A stretch of 64,000 nucleotides of DNA, from contig NZ_LMUO01000015.1 of NCBI RefSeq assembly GCF_009765905.1, positions 1-64,000 on the forward strand, given 5' to 3'. The first letter of the stretch is position 1; each line of letters starts with the position of its first letter. The position numbers and the translations under genes are program-made. Below, in pieces: positions 17,570 through 27,534 of the stretch. The notes below the pieces were generated by a model. It was not told the origin of the DNA and did not search any database. It saw only the letters and a program-made list of their open reading frames with translations. This DNA comes from Mucilaginibacter sp. L196 (GTDB lineage Bacteria; Bacteroidota; Bacteroidia; Sphingobacteriales; Sphingobacteriaceae).

Positions 17570-18757
17570 TTAACTATCTAATAGTGAATACAATACATCA
17601 TTAACTCTTTGTGATACTGGTGCAATTTCAAAATTTTCTTTAAAAACCGAAAAAGCATTTTCCGACATGTTATTTTTTTCGGAATCACTTAATCTTATCC
17701 ATTTTTCAATAATGTTTTTTATGCTTTCTAAATTATCACTTCCCACTATCCCACCTTTTTTAATCTCACGATAGATATTAACCTGATCAGAAATCAATAC
17801 TGGTTTGGAACATGCAAGCGCTTCAGCTACAGAAATTCCAAAATTCTCTTGATGGCTGGTAAGCACGAAAGCCTCGCACCCATAGTATGCACCCCATTTC
17901 GCATCGCCAGATAGCATGCCTGTAAAAAAAATGCTCTCTGATGAAGAGCCTTTGGCTAATGCTTGTACTTTTTTACCATATGCGGTTTCAAGTCCGGGCC
18001 CTGCAATAACAAGTTTAGGCATGTCGATGTATTGATTACTCAATAATTTATATGCGTTTATTAAAAGATCAACACCTTTTTTTTCATGTATACGGCCTAA
18101 GAAAAGCAAATAAGATGATTCTTTTAATCCAGGACAATATTCTTTGAACGAAGTTGTCATGTACTCATTAAAATCAGGTGGAGTAGCAACCCCGTAACCA
18201 ATATTATATTCTTTTTTGGGGTTATAAGGTGTAAATGTTTTACGTGCTAGTAATAGTTCAGCCTCACAAGTAAACAATAAGCCATCAGCATCATTTACTA
18301 GTCTATTTTCTATAAATTTCCAATAAAAAAAGTTTCTTATAGCTTTTATTCTTCTATCTTTTGCAAATTGAAAATATGGATCAAGCATACCATGCGGCAT
18401 CACTAAAACCTTGGGTAGTTTTTTATTCGGATACTGTTTTTTTAAATCCTTTATAACCTTCCATGTTGCATAACTATGGTATTGCCATAAGCCATGAATA
18501 ATAACAATATCAAATTTTTCCAGATTAGCTGTTAACCACGGGATCAATTTTTTCGAGTATTGCCATCTCCCCTTACCATCACCCAATGCATTGATCTTAA
18601 ATGTATCTTTATTAATATATTTTGAATAATTTTCATCCAAACATACAACCTGCCTGATCACATCGGAATCTTTATTACCTATTTCAAGATTTCTTATACC
18701 CTGACAAGGACCACCGCTTTCCGGGTCCATACTTACTATAACATGGAGTATATTCAT
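17570..18757 (-). CDS. GT4-family glycosyltransferase
   Basis: A 395-residue GT-B enzyme. The N-terminal half begins MNILHVIVSMDPESGGP with the Gly-rich acceptor-side loop. The donor half has LFLGRIHEKKGVDLLI and the E-x7-E motif in HQENFGISVAEAL with the following KPVLIS, standard for retaining GT4 enzymes. It is cytoplasmic and probably adds one sugar of the repeat unit. It lies 9 nt from the next gene upstream, within the continuous minus-strand locus. The sugar is unknown. Confidence 0.88.
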   Translation of the reverse strand: MNILHVIVSMDPESGGPCQGIRNLEIGNKDSDVIRQVVCLDENYSKYINKDTFKINALGDGKGRWQYSKKLIPWLTANLEKFDIVIIHGLWQYHSYATWKVIKDLKKQYPNKKLPKVLVMPHGMLDPYFQFAKDRRIKAIRNFFYWKFIENRLVNDADGLLFTCEAELLLARKTFTPYNPKKEYNIGYGVATPPDFNEYMTTSFKEYCPGLKESSYLLFLGRIHEKKGVDLLINAYKLLSNQYIDMPKLVIAGPGLETAYGKKVQALAKGSSSESIFFTGMLSGDAKWGAYYGCEAFVLTSHQENFGISVAEALACSKPVLISDQVNIYREIKKGGIVGSDNLESIKNIIEKWIRLSDSEKNNMSENAFSVFKENFEIAPVSQRVNDVLYSLLDS

Positions 18758-18766
18758 ATGGTAATA

Positions 18767-19942
18767 CTATATATTAAAATTAATTAAAGTTTGAGTTTCA
18801 CGAATGTATCTCTCAATTTCATCCATTGCAATATTTGTATCAAACCTTTTAGCATTATTTTTACCATTGCGTATAATTTCGACCCTATTCGTTTCCGGTG
18901 AATTAATTAATTGGTTTAATGTGTTAGCTGCTTTCTCAGCCCAAATATCTATTTCTTCTTTAATTAATGGCATTATATCAATATAGATGGCTGCGTCACC
19001 ACCAACTTCTGTCATAGGGGCTTCATTTGTGGTTATAACTGGGCAACCCGAAGCCATAGCTTCCGCAATTGGCCAACCAAAACCTTCGGCAATTGATGGG
19101 AACAGTAATACCGATGCACCTGAATAAGCTACATTTATATATTCATCATTGATATTATCCAATGTAAAAATATCGTTTTTATATGGAGAAGTTTCAATTT
19201 CTTGTTTTAAGGCTTCTGAAGGCGCTATCCCAATTAATAGTAAGGGAAGTATTTTATCACTTAATAAACGCCAAACCGTATAAATTTTCACTACTCCCAT
19301 CCTATTTTTATACCACTGATTGCCGCCCACGTGTAAAATATAGCCATCTTTTAAATCAATGCCTGTAAGCTTGGATAGTATATCCCTGGAACTAAAGCTT
19401 TCGATTAAATCAAAATCTTTATTCAACCCATTATAAACAACTTTAGACATTTTAGGGACACGACCTAAAAACCGATGAAGGTCTTCCTGAGTTCTTTTTG
19501 ATACAGCGATAAAATTTTCTCCTTTGCTATATCCCTTGCGAATAAGACGCTGATATATTTTACCGGTTAAGCCTGTTGGATTTTGCGGTATTTCGCCTTT
19601 TGCTGATCGTTGGGCCAAAAAATCATGACAAATAATTAAGTTGGGTAAACGTTTTACTATTGGCACCCACATCCCCAAAGCATGATCGGTAAATAAATAA
19701 AATGTATTATTGTTACGCTTAACCTGCTTACGCACGAATAGGGGGAAAATTATAAACTGATCAACATACCCAAACCATTTTTTAAATATGGAAGGAGCCG
19801 CGATTTTAGAAAAAACTTTTTGGGGAGAGTATATTTCAACGGTATAACCTTTTACACGCATACTCTCGGCCAGCATATTAGTAAACCTTGGCATACTCTG
19901 TTGGCCTAGAAAATCAGGATGGGCAAATAACACGATTTTCAT
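18767..19942 (-). CDS. GT4-family glycosyltransferase
   Basis: A 391-residue GT-B protein. The donor-binding half shows GYILHVGGNQWYKNR and the E-x7-E motif EGFGWPIAEAMASGCP followed by TNEAPMTEVGGDAA, the mannosyltransferase-like pattern of GT4. The acceptor half starts with MKIVLFAHPDF. Its start codon is directly next to the stop of the polymerase-like gene (19943), suggesting coupled translation. Sugar specificity is not known. Confidence 0.88.
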   Translation of the reverse strand: MKIVLFAHPDFLGQQSMPRFTNMLAESMRVKGYTVEIYSPQKVFSKIAAPSIFKKWFGYVDQFIIFPLFVRKQVKRNNNTFYLFTDHALGMWVPIVKRLPNLIICHDFLAQRSAKGEIPQNPTGLTGKIYQRLIRKGYSKGENFIAVSKRTQEDLHRFLGRVPKMSKVVYNGLNKDFDLIESFSSRDILSKLTGIDLKDGYILHVGGNQWYKNRMGVVKIYTVWRLLSDKILPLLLIGIAPSEALKQEIETSPYKNDIFTLDNINDEYINVAYSGASVLLFPSIAEGFGWPIAEAMASGCPVITTNEAPMTEVGGDAAIYIDIMPLIKEEIDIWAEKAANTLNQLINSPETNRVEIIRNGKNNAKRFDTNIAMDEIERYIRETQTLINFNI

Positions 19943-21343
19943 CTAGTTTTGAGAGGTTAATTCACCTGCGGGATCTGTTAAATTTTTAATTACTGAACTT
20001 TTTCCGCTTCGCATGGAAGCTATTACTATGCCAGCTCCAAAAATGCTAAAACCAAGTGAAGTAGGTTGCGACCATTGAGCCTGAGGTAATGTTAGTACAC
20101 AAAAACTCAACAAAATCCATGGTAAGAAATCTCCTTTAGATAAAAATTTAAAACATTCTAAAGCAATTTTACCTGTTACACCCAAACGGATAACAATAAC
20201 CGTAAGGCCCATAATTATCCCCATTTCGCCTATTAATCTTCCCCATTCACCTTCAGCAACAAGAAATTGGGCTTTCCCGGAAATCAATGCACCACCAACG
20301 CTCGTACCGATGCCTATACCCATGCCAAAAAATGGCAATTGATCTGAATTGGTTATGGCAGAAAACATTCCACCGAGGTAACGTCCTTGCAATGTGCCTT
20401 TTACTCCACCTTCTGATTTACTTGCACTTGTAAAACGTTCTGAAAATGCCTCTGTAGCTGTTTTAAACACCGAAAGTTGGCTTAGTAAAACAAACAAAGT
20501 AAGCACCGAAATGACAATTATTATAACTTTCCCAACCGATTGTTTACTCCTGAGAACAGCCAACAATACAAATGCAACTGTAACTAATATAGAAAAGAAC
20601 AACGTGCGACTTATTGAAAGTGGAATTGACATCAGAAGAGCTATTGAAGCACACAACAATATTGTTTTATTCATTTCTTTTTGTCTTACTATCCAAAAAT
20701 AAAATATGAAACATGCCGATAGACTATAAAAAAGTGCTGTACCATTGGTAAATGAAAAAGTTGCTGGTGGCCGAAAAAAACCTAAAGCACCAGTAAATCC
20801 TCCCCCTGCAACATCGCCCCCTATACCGCGGTTTATCCAAGCCGACTGTGGACTGTAAAATTGCAAAATTATTAATAGGGTCATTGGTAACACTAACCAC
20901 GTTAAAAACCTACCCAATTTTAATACATCTTCACGATCAAACACATTACCAATTACAAATATAATGGGAAAATGTACTATCAATGTTCGAACACCATAAA
21001 GTGCTACTAGAAAAACACCATGGCCCCAAAAAATGGCTGTAAATAGTCCAACTATTCCAATTACATATATTATCATTACATAGATATTAAATACAACTAC
21101 CCCCCTCTTCCAAGCTGTATAAACAAGCCATATGGCTAACGGATCACGAATAAGAAGTAATGGCGATGATAAACCAGGTAATATCCACTTACGTAGTGCT
21201 CCTTCAAATATTAATAGTATAAAATATATCCAAATGCCCTTTTTAATGGCAGAATAGGGATCACGCGTTACATGTTTTCGTGATCCGTTATTAGCGGGCA
21301 ACGTTAAATTATTTTTATCGGGGGGAGTAATTGAAATATCCAT
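19943..21343 (-). CDS. O-antigen polymerase/ligase-like multispan membrane protein
   Basis: A 466-residue, very hydrophobic protein with about ten to twelve predicted spans and one larger periplasmic loop in the second half (around EAFSERFTSASKSEG), the layout of Wzy/WaaL O-antigen ligase-domain proteins. The sequence has no signature strong enough to choose between polymerase and ligase. Polymerisation of repeat units is the likelier role inside a glycan locus. The first ~30 residues are a polar cytoplasmic extension. Confidence 0.7.
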   Translation of the reverse strand: MDISITPPDKNNLTLPANNGSRKHVTRDPYSAIKKGIWIYFILLIFEGALRKWILPGLSSPLLLIRDPLAIWLVYTAWKRGVVVFNIYVMIIYVIGIVGLFTAIFWGHGVFLVALYGVRTLIVHFPIIFVIGNVFDREDVLKLGRFLTWLVLPMTLLIILQFYSPQSAWINRGIGGDVAGGGFTGALGFFRPPATFSFTNGTALFYSLSACFIFYFWIVRQKEMNKTILLCASIALLMSIPLSISRTLFFSILVTVAFVLLAVLRSKQSVGKVIIIVISVLTLFVLLSQLSVFKTATEAFSERFTSASKSEGGVKGTLQGRYLGGMFSAITNSDQLPFFGMGIGIGTSVGGALISGKAQFLVAEGEWGRLIGEMGIIMGLTVIVIRLGVTGKIALECFKFLSKGDFLPWILLSFCVLTLPQAQWSQPTSLGFSIFGAGIVIASMRSGKSSVIKNLTDPAGELTSQN

Positions 21344-21350
21344 ATAACAA

Positions 21351-22598
21351 TTAAGTTAACTCATTAATGCTTTCAATAACTATTTTACCATAATTTGCCC
21401 AAGTATATTTTGCTGCTTGTAACTTAACTTTTTTACTCATTTCAGTTAGTTCATTATAGTTATCCAAGAACCATTTCAATTTTTCTGCAATAATTTGAGG
21501 TGATCTTATTGGCACTAGAAAACCTGTTTCTCCTTCAATAATTAAATCTTCGCCACCTGTATTAGGTGTAATAATTAATGGTAATCCCTGGCTCATTGCC
21601 TCTTGCATAACCAGTGCCCGGCCCTCAACTATTGATGGTAAACAAAACACATCACAAGTACGCATTAATGCCAATACCTCCTTATTTGGCCTCCCTTGCT
21701 CATGAGTGAAATCCGGGAGTTCATTTCGGTAAAAGTCTATAGGCATCTGAGGTTCTCCCATAACTACAAGTTCAATATTTGGGTTATTTAACATTTTAAC
21801 CGCTGTAAACAAATCGCCAAGTCCCTTGCGTTGGCTCATCGACCCTACAAATAATACGCGCAACTGGCGGCTAAGCTGCTCACCTTTATCAACTTGCTGT
21901 TTTTCATTATCAATAGCGGGCGTTCCAAAAGGCGCCATTACTATTTTTTTACTTTTCGCCCATTCTGGTAATGATTCTAACACAAAATGCGAAGGTACAA
22001 TTACAAGATCCGCTAATTCCAATTCTTGTTTTTTTCTTTCATATTTAGCTGCGGAATTATGTATTCCCCCACCCAAAGTATCGGCCCAACCAGGTAACCG
22101 TATAGCCTCCTCATTCATTAGTTTTTTACCTGCTTCCCAATACGCTATAGGTAAATCATATATGCATTTTAATCCTAACAATTTCGCTTGTTTAAATGTT
22201 TCTAATGCACCATCTTCATAGGCATATACACCAGTTACACCGTGTTTAGCTGCTTTTTTTAAGGTAGATGCTACGTGCCTATCAATACTTTTATATACGG
22301 CATCAACACTAAATATCCCGTATTCATGTTTTATTAATTTTTTAAAACCGACCTTTATGGATAACATACGTCCAACTTCTACCAAAGGCCATACTTTTGT
22401 ATGATGTTTAATTTTATACTCAAAGTTTCTTCTTTGAAATTCAGCTAGAAAGGGTATTTTTTGTAATCTACCTAGCAAACTATTTGGAAAAGATGCTATT
22501 GATGTATGAAATTCATATAACATACCTTCTTGGGCAAGTTTATAAACAACAGCCCTTGAATTATTATTACCTGTAGGATGAGAAATTATTAATTTCAT
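21351..22598 (-). CDS. GT4-family glycosyltransferase
   Basis: A 415-residue GT-B protein. The donor half has LRVLFVGSMSQRKGLGDLF and the E-x7-E motif in EGRALVMQEAMSQGLP, followed by TPNTGGEDLIIEGETGFLVP, a strong GT4 signature. It is longer in its first half than the neighbouring GT4s. It is 7 nt downstream-adjacent to the polymerase-like gene and belongs to the same transcription unit. Donor sugar is unknown. Confidence 0.88.
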   Translation of the reverse strand: MKLIISHPTGNNNSRAVVYKLAQEGMLYEFHTSIASFPNSLLGRLQKIPFLAEFQRRNFEYKIKHHTKVWPLVEVGRMLSIKVGFKKLIKHEYGIFSVDAVYKSIDRHVASTLKKAAKHGVTGVYAYEDGALETFKQAKLLGLKCIYDLPIAYWEAGKKLMNEEAIRLPGWADTLGGGIHNSAAKYERKKQELELADLVIVPSHFVLESLPEWAKSKKIVMAPFGTPAIDNEKQQVDKGEQLSRQLRVLFVGSMSQRKGLGDLFTAVKMLNNPNIELVVMGEPQMPIDFYRNELPDFTHEQGRPNKEVLALMRTCDVFCLPSIVEGRALVMQEAMSQGLPLIITPNTGGEDLIIEGETGFLVPIRSPQIIAEKLKWFLDNYNELTEMSKKVKLQAAKYTWANYGKIVIESINELT

Positions 22599-22614
22599 TT
22601 TATATCACTTATAA

Positions 22615-23208
22615 TTACCCCACTAACCAAGCTTGGTTCGAAGCCAAGAATCCACAAGGATTATAATCAATGTCTGTAACTCTTTTTTTGGGAAGAAGGG
22701 TTGCCGGATTACCAATCACAATACCATACGCGGGCACAGATTTTGCAACTACGGCCCTGGCGCCAACTACAGCTCCCCTACCAATATGAACCCCTGGCAG
22801 TAGCATTGCACCTGTTCCAATCCACGCATAATCATCAATAACAATTTTCTTTTTAATATGGTTCCATCCCGGGTCGCTCACATCATGCGAAGCCGTCAAA
22901 ATTTCAACACCATCGTTAATACATACTTTCGACCCTATTTCAACTTGCTCATGAAGTGCTATATATACTTTCCCTATAAAAGTAAAATCACCTATTGTTA
23001 ATTTACTTTTATGCCCATCAGCTCTTAATTTTCCAATCTCGGCTGTATCGCTTATAACTGCACCTTTTGCAATAAGTTTATTACGGCGAATGCTTCTGAT
23101 TAAATGATCGGGAAATGAAAAGATACGTTTACCCCACGCTCTACAAAATTTACGGCTTCCAAAAGGGAACCGGGCTCTATTCTTCCAAAGATAATTAATA
23201 CTGGCCAT
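22615..23208 (-). CDS. hexapeptide-repeat acetyltransferase (LbH family)
   Basis: About 197 residues with the left-handed beta-helix repeats (TAEIGKLRADG, KVCINDGVEILTASHD with the catalytic-type His, then IGRGAVVGARAVVAKSVPAYG) and the terminal IGNPATLLPKK. It probably O-acetylates a glycan sugar. The Met at 23208 is preferred because the frame's earlier Met at 23238 would lie inside the upstream glycosyltransferase gene, whose stop is at 23210; 23208 fits a tight junction. Confidence 0.82.
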   Translation of the reverse strand: MASINYLWKNRARFPFGSRKFCRAWGKRIFSFPDHLIRSIRRNKLIAKGAVISDTAEIGKLRADGHKSKLTIGDFTFIGKVYIALHEQVEIGSKVCINDGVEILTASHDVSDPGWNHIKKKIVIDDYAWIGTGAMLLPGVHIGRGAVVGARAVVAKSVPAYGIVIGNPATLLPKKRVTDIDYNPCGFLASNQAWLVG

Positions 23209-23209
23209 A

Positions 23210-24331
23210 TTATTTAGTGTCGTTAAAAAGGGAATCAATAAATAGAGAACTTATACCTAAAATATTATTAACCGGTAACTGATTTGTTGTTTTTGTAAAA
23301 AGTGATTTTAAATTTCCTTTTTTGTAAACCGCGATACCATTGGATAAATTTATATTATTATTTAGTTTCGGATGCCATAAACTTGGAACACAAATCACAA
23401 AAAGGCCATGCTCACGCATTGCTGCAACCGAACCGCTTTTTTCGAGCAATGCAACGGGCGTTGTTGATATGCCTACACTGGATGAAGCCAACGTTTCCGA
23501 AACATAACTTGCTGGTTGTTTCCCTAAGACAATTACATTCATTTTTAGCGAATTAAACGCATCAATCCAACTTTGTTGCTCTTTTCCACAATTACCAATT
23601 AGAGTTAAAGAGACATTTAAATCTTTTTCGATTGCATATTCAGATAATTCCTTAGCAAAATCAGATATTGGGGTATTAGGATGCAGGTGACCAAATAGTA
23701 CTAATTTTATACAATTATTATCAATTATTAATTGCTTTGGCTCTTTTATGCTGTTAATTAATGGGATATTTCCAAATAAAGGTAAATGCTGCGCCTCTAC
23801 CCCAATTCCTAATAATTCTTGTTGATAAAGAAGTGTATGTGTATGTATAACTTTTGGCTTTAAACTTTTAATTAAACCTTTAATTATTATTTTTTGGACT
23901 CCACCTAATATCCTATGTTTTGTGCTAGAATTAATTTCTATGCCAAGCCATAGTTCATGAAACATTACGTGCCACATCCTGTCTTTCCCAAGTGTCGCCA
24001 GTTTATTAAGCCATAATGGTAATCCTTTTTGATGATAGCCATATATAACAAATTGCAGGCTTATCCAATTGGGGTTGAATTCATCAATATACTTTTTTGC
24101 GGTTTTAAGTCGAGATCTTAAAGGTAAATCTGCAGATAAACGCAATGCCGATAAATCAACATTTTCAATGTGTTGATTTTCTACAATTTGATCCTTAATA
24201 TATTTATCATTTAAAGCTATTACAGCTATTATATGGCCCTGACGGATCAATTCAAACGATAAACGGCGAACATAGTCACCAACTCCATCCCGACCAAGTT
24301 CAAAAGAACTACATATAAAAATAATTTTCAA
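23210..24331 (-). CDS. GT-B glycosyltransferase, atypical GT4
   Basis: A 373-residue protein starting IIFICSSFELGRDGVGDYVRRL, a good GT4-like N-terminus with the Gly loop. The usual E-x7-E motif is not obvious; the corresponding region reads LLEKSGSVAAMREHG. The start codon is TTG at 24331: no ATG is available in frame upstream and the N-terminal motif begins right there. The gap upstream holds a decayed acetyltransferase end (24335-24452). Its specificity is unknown. Confidence 0.75.
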   Translation of the reverse strand: MKIIFICSSFELGRDGVGDYVRRLSFELIRQGHIIAVIALNDKYIKDQIVENQHIENVDLSALRLSADLPLRSRLKTAKKYIDEFNPNWISLQFVIYGYHQKGLPLWLNKLATLGKDRMWHVMFHELWLGIEINSSTKHRILGGVQKIIIKGLIKSLKPKVIHTHTLLYQQELLGIGVEAQHLPLFGNIPLINSIKEPKQLIIDNNCIKLVLFGHLHPNTPISDFAKELSEYAIEKDLNVSLTLIGNCGKEQQSWIDAFNSLKMNVIVLGKQPASYVSETLASSSVGISTTPVALLEKSGSVAAMREHGLFVICVPSLWHPKLNNNINLSNGIAVYKKGNLKSLFTKTTNQLPVNNILGISSLFIDSLFNDTK

Positions 24332-24334
24332 TTT

Positions 24335-24452
24335 ATTTTCTGTCTCCTATCTTTTTGCAGGCCCCTTGCCTATATTTCATACTAAGAAATAGACTGTGTA
24401 ACAACTACACCTGTCGCAACAATGGTACCATCGCAATTCTAACCCCTTTAAA
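24335..24452 (-). pseudogene. decayed C-terminus of a hexapeptide acetyltransferase
   Basis: In the gap between two genes the minus strand encodes recognisable acetyltransferase ending blocks in different frames. FKGVRI is followed by DGTIVATGVVVTQSIS, then a stop, YEI, then GKGPAK and KIGDRK ending in TAA. The order matches the end of a LbH acetyltransferase (G-x-VVAxGxVVTxSI...YEI...GxPAKxI). At least one nonsense codon and two or more frameshifts break it. The 5' part of the gene is gone. Confidence 0.65.
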
Positions 24453-24498
24453 CTATCACATTAAGCATATATTATCAATAACTTTCATATAGCTAGTA

Positions 24499-25032
24499 TT
24501 ATTGAAATAACCTACGGTACGAAAGTTTATAATTAAGATCATTATTACGTGTTTTAATTATCCGTGCAGGAATTCCTGCCACTACGCTAAAAGCTGGTAC
24601 ATCCTTAGTAACCACTGAACCTGCTGCAACAACAGCGCCCTTGCCTATTGTACACCCGGGTAATATTATTCCCCGGGTACCGATCCAAACATCATCTTCA
24701 ATTACCACTGGCTTGTTGCGACTAGCAAAATCAGGTGAATTAAAATCATGATCAGCTGTTAGAATAATTACTTCCTGTGATATTGATACATTATTCCCTA
24801 TAATTATATTACCACGATTATCTAACCTGCATTTGGCATTAATAACAGAATTGTCGCCCATTACAAATCCATTTTTACAGTCAAATACACAATCCATAAA
24901 AATACTACTCTTATGGCCTATCCTAAATCTCATTACAACTCGGTAAAACCAAAGCCTGAATGTATGACTGGGGATACATGAAACCCATCTATTACAAAAA
25001 TACAATCTGAACTCTGACAAAAATCGATGCAT
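24499..25032 (-). CDS. hexapeptide-repeat acetyltransferase (LbH family)
   Basis: A 177-residue protein with full hexapeptide repeats: [29 protein letters not shown], the catalytic-type His in ILTADHDFN, then [21 protein letters not shown] and [10 protein letters not shown]. It probably acetylates a glycan sugar. It is 4 nt from the upstream glycosyltransferase gene, and a degraded relative (24335-24452) lies just downstream. Confidence 0.85.
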   Translation of the reverse strand: MHRFLSEFRLYFCNRWVSCIPSHTFRLWFYRVVMRFRIGHKSSIFMDCVFDCKNGFVMGDNSVINAKCRLDNRGNIIIGNNVSISQEVIILTADHDFNSPDFASRNKPVVIEDDVWIGTRGIILPGCTIGKGAVVAAGSVVTKDVPAFSVVAGIPARIIKTRNNDLNYKLSYRRLFQ

Positions 25033-25036
25033 TCTA

Positions 25037-26146
25037 TTAGGTATTTAGCTGCCAAAAACGTTCTTTAATTTTTTCCATATCAAATTTAGACTTTGCTAAT
25101 TCTTTTGCGTTTCGCGAAAATTGCTGAGAATTATCAATTAACTCTTCTATGGCTATTGTTAAATCATCTACGTTTAATGAATTACAACATACAGCAGCTT
25201 TTGAACTTTTCAGCAATTTACAAGCAGCGCTATCATCAGGACCATGATAAAGTATAGATCCTGAAGCACCTAGATAGCCAATCATTTTGGTTGAAAGACT
25301 ATATAAATAAAAATCAGGAACAGTAAATTTTATTGGAAGATAAAGAATTGAAGCAGAATTGAGTTCATTTCTAAGTTCTACATCATCAAAAGAAGCAGGA
25401 TTATATATAGTTTCAAACAATCTGTTGTTAAGATATTTTACCTGTTGCGTACCTCTCAAAACAACCCTTATATGATATTTCTTTTCAACTATTAATTTAT
25501 CAATAGCGGTGGCAAGAACTTCAAACAATGGTAAATAATCGTGGTGAAGTAAACCTGCAAAATAAATTGTAATTGCAGATTTGTTTATGTTAAATGGAAT
25601 TGCATTTTCTTCTATATTAACTCCATCTGTGATTATTTCAAATTCCTTTTCTCCAAATAACCGTTGATACTCAACCCCCATTTGCTCGGATATAACTAAT
25701 CTCCTTGTGGATTGAAGCCAAAGTTTTTGTGTATTTTCAAATGAACCACCTGCAGTTGAAAAGTGATCATGAAATGATGTCCAAACAGTTTTTTTTAAAC
25801 TCAAATCACTTAACGTTGCAGAAAAAGGGCCATGATCAACTACATGTAGTATATCATAATCCAGCGTTAACGCTTTCTTTTTAATCCGGTTTTTATTATA
25901 GTTTAAAAATGTATGATACTGTGACCAATATACAATTGTGCGCAAATATGATTTCATCCAACTTTGATAGGTTGGCTTAACTTTATAAACAGTTTCCTTT
26001 ATTGCTCCGGGAGTATATTTCGAAGAATAATAAATTGTAGTAAAGCCTATTACTTTATCTTCATGGCCCTTGTATAAACGCCGCAGTATGCGTGCGCCGC
26101 CACCATAAGAATACAAATAAAGTGGGTGGTAAGATAGAATTTTCAT
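25037..26146 (-). CDS. glycosyltransferase, GT4-like
   Basis: A 369-residue GT-B type protein starting [19 protein letters not shown] with the Gly-rich loop. The C-terminal half has a [14 protein letters not shown] donor-region strand and [18 protein letters not shown] in place of a clear E-x7-E motif, so it is an outlying GT4. The first ~30 residues match the truncated gene at 27322-27534 (shared ARxLRRLYxG), so the two are paralogues. Donor and acceptor are unknown. Confidence 0.75.
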   Translation of the reverse strand: MKILSYHPLYLYSYGGGARILRRLYKGHEDKVIGFTTIYYSSKYTPGAIKETVYKVKPTYQSWMKSYLRTIVYWSQYHTFLNYNKNRIKKKALTLDYDILHVVDHGPFSATLSDLSLKKTVWTSFHDHFSTAGGSFENTQKLWLQSTRRLVISEQMGVEYQRLFGEKEFEIITDGVNIEENAIPFNINKSAITIYFAGLLHHDYLPLFEVLATAIDKLIVEKKYHIRVVLRGTQQVKYLNNRLFETIYNPASFDDVELRNELNSASILYLPIKFTVPDFYLYSLSTKMIGYLGASGSILYHGPDDSAACKLLKSSKAAVCCNSLNVDDLTIAIEELIDNSQQFSRNAKELAKSKFDMEKIKERFWQLNT

Positions 26147-26179
26147 GTTTGCTATTAAAATAACTTATAGTTGAGCCTG

Positions 26180-27232
26180 TTATTTTTTATTTAGCTGGGC
26201 CTCAACAATTTGTCTTATTGTTTCTTCCAGCGAAATTGTAATGTCCCAGCCCGGATAATGTTGCCTCATTTTATTCAAGTTTGAAATATAGCATATATGA
26301 TCACCTATCCTGTTCTCATTAACATATGTATAAACCTGAGGTTTATTTGAAAATTGCTCAACTATTTTAAAAGCCTCCCATATTGAACATGAATTATCTC
26401 GTCCACCTCCAATATTATACACCTCTGCAATTCGTGGAGCATTTATAAAATTATCTATAAAGTTTGCTACATCATGCGAGTGGATATTATCACGCACCTG
26501 TTTACCCTTATAACCAAAAACATTGTAGTTTTTACCCTCAATATTGCATTTAACAAGATAACTTAAAAAACCATGAAGTTCAACCCCCGAGTGATTAGGG
26601 CCAGTTAAACACCCGCCTCTAAGGCAACATGTTGGGATACCAAAATACCTGCCGTATTCCTGAACCATTACATCCGCAGCTACCTTTGATGCCCCAAAAA
26701 GCGAATGCTTTGATTGGTCAATAGAAAATTCCTCATTAATACCTTCAGCATAAATCGGATCGTCATAATCCCAACGTGTTTCCAATTCTTTAAGAGCAAT
26801 AGTATTCGGCCGGTCGCCGTATACTTTATTTGTAGACATATGTACAAATGGAGACTCCGGACAGGCTTGCCGCACTGCTTCAAGCAAATTCAATGTTCCT
26901 ACTGCGTTCGTATCAAAATCATCGAATGGGATATCCGCTGCCCTATCATGGGAAGGTTGTGCAGCGGTGTGAACTATTGCATCCGGTTTTATCTGTTTAA
27001 GCAAAGCAAGCACTCCAGTACGATCTCGGATGTCAAGTTCGTGATGTTCAAACGTATTTTCTAATTTTTCACTTAACCGATTTTGATTCCATCTGGTATC
27101 GCCTTGTGGACCAAAAAAAACTGCACGTTGGTTATTGTCTACACCATGTATTTGCCACCCTAATTTCGAAAAGAAGACACATACCTCTGATCCGATTAAG
27201 CCGGACGAACCGGTAACTAATAGTTTTTTCAT
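26180..27232 (-). CDS. NAD-dependent sugar epimerase/dehydratase (extended SDR)
   Basis: A 350-residue extended short-chain dehydrogenase. The Rossmann motif is [11 protein letters not shown] near the N-terminus; a Ser/Thr-Y-x3-K type site is represented by MSTNKVYGD and [11 protein letters not shown]. It resembles CDP-paratose/tyvelose 2-epimerase-like proteins more than GalE. It probably makes a nucleotide sugar for the glycan locus. The substrate is not fixed by the sequence, and the second catalytic element (G-A-S-K instead of Y-x3-K) is unusual. Confidence 0.75.
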   Translation of the reverse strand: MKKLLVTGSSGLIGSEVCVFFSKLGWQIHGVDNNQRAVFFGPQGDTRWNQNRLSEKLENTFEHHELDIRDRTGVLALLKQIKPDAIVHTAAQPSHDRAADIPFDDFDTNAVGTLNLLEAVRQACPESPFVHMSTNKVYGDRPNTIALKELETRWDYDDPIYAEGINEEFSIDQSKHSLFGASKVAADVMVQEYGRYFGIPTCCLRGGCLTGPNHSGVELHGFLSYLVKCNIEGKNYNVFGYKGKQVRDNIHSHDVANFIDNFINAPRIAEVYNIGGGRDNSCSIWEAFKIVEQFSNKPQVYTYVNENRIGDHICYISNLNKMRQHYPGWDITISLEETIRQIVEAQLNKK

Positions 27233-27236
27233 TTTA

Positions 27237-27534
27237 CTAATAACTTGTTTTTAAATTAAACTTAGAATATAAACCTTGCAATATGGCATATCTTATTAAT
27301 AAAATTATGCGTTTTTCAGTGTCATAAAACACCTAATAGCTTGATCCATATCTGTTGTAAAGGAAAAGCAGGAATAAGTACCTCTTTCAAATCACTGGAT
27401 ATATCTAGCGTTGGCATCGTTATTACCTCTACAGAGAAAACGTCAGATTCTTTACCTTGATACAAGCGCCTGAGAACGCGCGCAGCACCCCCATTTTGAT
27501 AAAGAGAACCAGGTTGGATAGAAAGAATCTTCAT
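27237..27534 (-). pseudogene. truncated, frameshifted glycosyltransferase gene
   Basis: A 70-codon frame (27322-27534) opens with MKILSIQPGSLYQNGGAAR and ARVLRRLYQG, close to the N-terminus of the gene at 25037-26146, then stops with TGA at 27322. The next frame is open across that stop for 31 codons (27332 to TAG at 27237-27239) and is protein-like (FYDTEKRIILLIRYAIL). This suggests a frameshift or internal deletion. Its start overlaps the preceding GT2 stop by 4 nt (ATGA), so translation of the fragment may still occur. Confidence 0.65.
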
